Part shown: positions 14,159 to 15,064 of the stretch, piece by piece
Layout: the number at the start of each line of letters is the position of its first letter
Numbering within the stretch: the stretch's first letter is position 1
NCBI GenBank assembly: GCA_007120685.1
Contig: SKNG01000067.1
Coordinates: forward strand, 1 to 15,064
From: Paracoccaceae bacterium
GTDB lineage: Bacteria; Pseudomonadota; Alphaproteobacteria; Rhodobacterales; Rhodobacteraceae
Length of the DNA: 15,064 nt
Direction: 5' to 3'
Made by a program: the position numbers and the translations under genes
The notes under the pieces: generated by a model
The model's database searches: none
What the model was told of the DNA's origin: nothing
Seen by the model: the letters and a program-made list of their open reading frames with translations, nothing else

Positions 14159-14626
14159 ATGCGTTGCCCGTTTTGCGGAAATGTCGACACCCAGGTAAAG
14201 GATTCGCGCCCCGCCGAGGATCATGTCGCCATCCGCCGCCGCCGTTTCTGCCCCGCCTGCGGAGGGCGTTTCACTACTTATGAGCGGGTGCAGCTGCGCG
14301 ATCTGGTGGTGGTGAAATCCACCGGACGGCGCGAGCCCTTCGACCGCGACAAGTTGGAACGCTCGGTGCGCATCGCCATGCAGAAGCGCCCCATCGAGCC
14401 CGAGCGGATCGACCAGATGATTTCCGGCGTGGTGCGGCGGCTGGAAAGCCTGGGCGATACCGACATCCCCTCTAAGGTGATCGGCGAGATCGTGATGGAG
14501 ACGCTCGCCCGGATCGATACCGTGGCCTATGTGCGCTTTGCCAGTGTTTACAAGAACTTTCAGGAAGCCGATGATTTCGACCGCTTCGTCGCCGAACTTC
14601 GCCCGCAGGCCACAGGCGAGGAATAG
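14159..14626 (+). CDS. nrdR: Transcriptional repressor NrdR
   Basis: This 155-residue repressor senses ATP/dATP and controls ribonucleotide reductase genes. The N-terminal zinc ribbon has ligands C3, C6, C31 and C34 (MRCPFC and CPAC), with the DNA-contacting basic stretch IRRRRF just before the second pair. The ATP-cone domain spans about 46-136, starting VVVKSTGRREPFDRDKL. The conserved VAYVRFASVYKNFQ is at 122-135. Length is exactly typical. No ribonucleotide reductase gene is in the window; instead ribD follows after 103 bp, a neighbourhood seen in many bacteria. I saw no obvious NrdR box in its own upstream region. Confidence 0.97.
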   Translation: MRCPFCGNVDTQVKDSRPAEDHVAIRRRRFCPACGGRFTTYERVQLRDLVVVKSTGRREPFDRDKLERSVRIAMQKRPIEPERIDQMISGVVRRLESLGDTDIPSKVIGEIVMETLARIDTVAYVRFASVYKNFQEADDFDRFVAELRPQATGEE

Positions 14627-14660
14627 GCGCTGCCGGGACCTCTGGACCGAACCGTGGCGC

Positions 14661-14727
14661 GGGGGGCGCTGCCCCCCGTCGGCTGCGCCGCCTCCCCCCG
14701 GAGTATTTGAGGCAAGATGAAGGGGCG
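14661..14727 (+). repeat. GC-rich intergenic repeat, copy 2
   Basis: This copy has a GGGGGGC-GCT-GCCCCCC hairpin (14661-14677), GTCGGCTGCGCCGCC, a C-run, then GAGTATTTGAGGCAAGATGA and a G-run. The parts are ordered as in copy 1 at 7781-7848. It fills most of the nrdR-ribD gap. Its tail GAAGGGG lies four to five bases before the ribD ATG and probably serves as that gene's ribosome binding site. Confidence 0.75.
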
Positions 14728-14729
14728 GC

Positions 14730-15064
14730 ATGACACCCGAGGATGACGCACGGTTCATGCGGCTGGCCATCGCCCTGGGGCAGCGCGGGCTGGGGCGGGT
14801 CTGGCCTAACCCGGCGGTGGGCTGTGTGATCGTGCGGCACGGGGCAGGTGGGCGGCCGGTGATTGTTGGGCGCGGCTGGACGCAACCCGGCGGGCGCCCG
14901 CATGCCGAGGTGGAGGCGCTGGCGCAGGCCGGTGCGGCGGCGCGCGGGGCCACCGCCTATGTCAGTCTGGAGCCCTGCGCCCATCACGGGCGCACCCCGC
15001 CCTGCGCCGAGGCGCTGGCGCAGGCCGGCGTGGCCCGCGTGGTCAGCGCGCTGCGCGACCCCGA
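14730..15064 (+). CDS. ribD: Riboflavin biosynthesis protein RibD (5' part, cut by window end)
   Basis: The first 111 codons of a bifunctional pyrimidine deaminase/reductase are present; the frame is still open at the window end. RibD deaminates the pyrimidine product of GTP cyclohydrolase II and then reduces its ribosyl chain. The deaminase zinc site is visible: H58 and E60 in RPHAEVEAL, then C83 and C92 in EPCAHHGRTPPC. The start MTPEDDARFMRLAIALGQRG and WPNPAVGCVIV are typical. The reductase domain would lie beyond the window. GAAGGGG just upstream, contributed by the intergenic repeat, supports the ATG at 14730. Confidence 0.95.
   Translation, partial: MTPEDDARFMRLAIALGQRGLGRVWPNPAVGCVIVRHGAGGRPVIVGRGWTQPGGRPHAEVEALAQAGAAARGATAYVSLEPCAHHGRTPPCAEALAQAGVARVVSALRDP

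Overview
The window looks like an ordinary chromosomal segment of an alphaproteobacterium, most likely a member of the Rhodobacteraceae. By eye the base composition is roughly two thirds G+C. The RpoD has the large acidic insert typical of the class. A DUF4167 gene sits beside prmC, and one LolC/E-type permease is paired with LolD. Two copies of a GC-rich intergenic repeat carry a conserved GTATTT...GCAAGATGA tail that I associate with this family. Genus cannot be fixed from this sequence alone. I see no insertion sequence, prophage, CRISPR array, toxin-antitoxin pair, tRNA or rRNA.

Minus-strand block, positions 19-10979, transcribed right to left. surE, pcm and an nlpD-like lipoprotein form the classic stationary-phase/envelope cluster; surE and pcm overlap by 4 bp. 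Next comes prfA (release factor 1), overlapping by 4 bp with prmC (its glutamine methyltransferase), then a DUF4167 gene. After a gap with three consecutive hairpins come dnaG (primase) and rpoD (main sigma factor), the core of the macromolecular-synthesis operon. A small two-helix membrane ORF of unlike base composition begins 1 bp after the rpoD stop.

Plus-strand block, positions 11378-15064. lolC/E and lolD overlap by 8 bp and encode the lipoprotein-releasing ABC transporter; a strong hairpin terminator follows. Next are a small exported L,D-transpeptidase, nrdR (ribonucleotide reductase repressor) and the first 111 codons of ribD (riboflavin biosynthesis), which runs off the window end. 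The two blocks diverge across a 398-bp gap.

The genes serve core functions: transcription and replication initiation (rpoD, dnaG), translation termination (prfA, prmC), protein repair and nucleotide housekeeping (pcm, surE, nrdR), envelope and peptidoglycan work (nlpD-like, lolCD, L,D-transpeptidase), and cofactor synthesis (ribD). I did not find a convincing new multi-gene system. The items most worth a second look are small: tandem hairpin units with compensatory changes at 4577-4624, the two-copy intergenic repeat, a LytM domain that has lost three of its four zinc ligands, tandem duplications in the long nlpD leader, a cluster of GANTC sites before rpoD, and the small ORF after rpoD.
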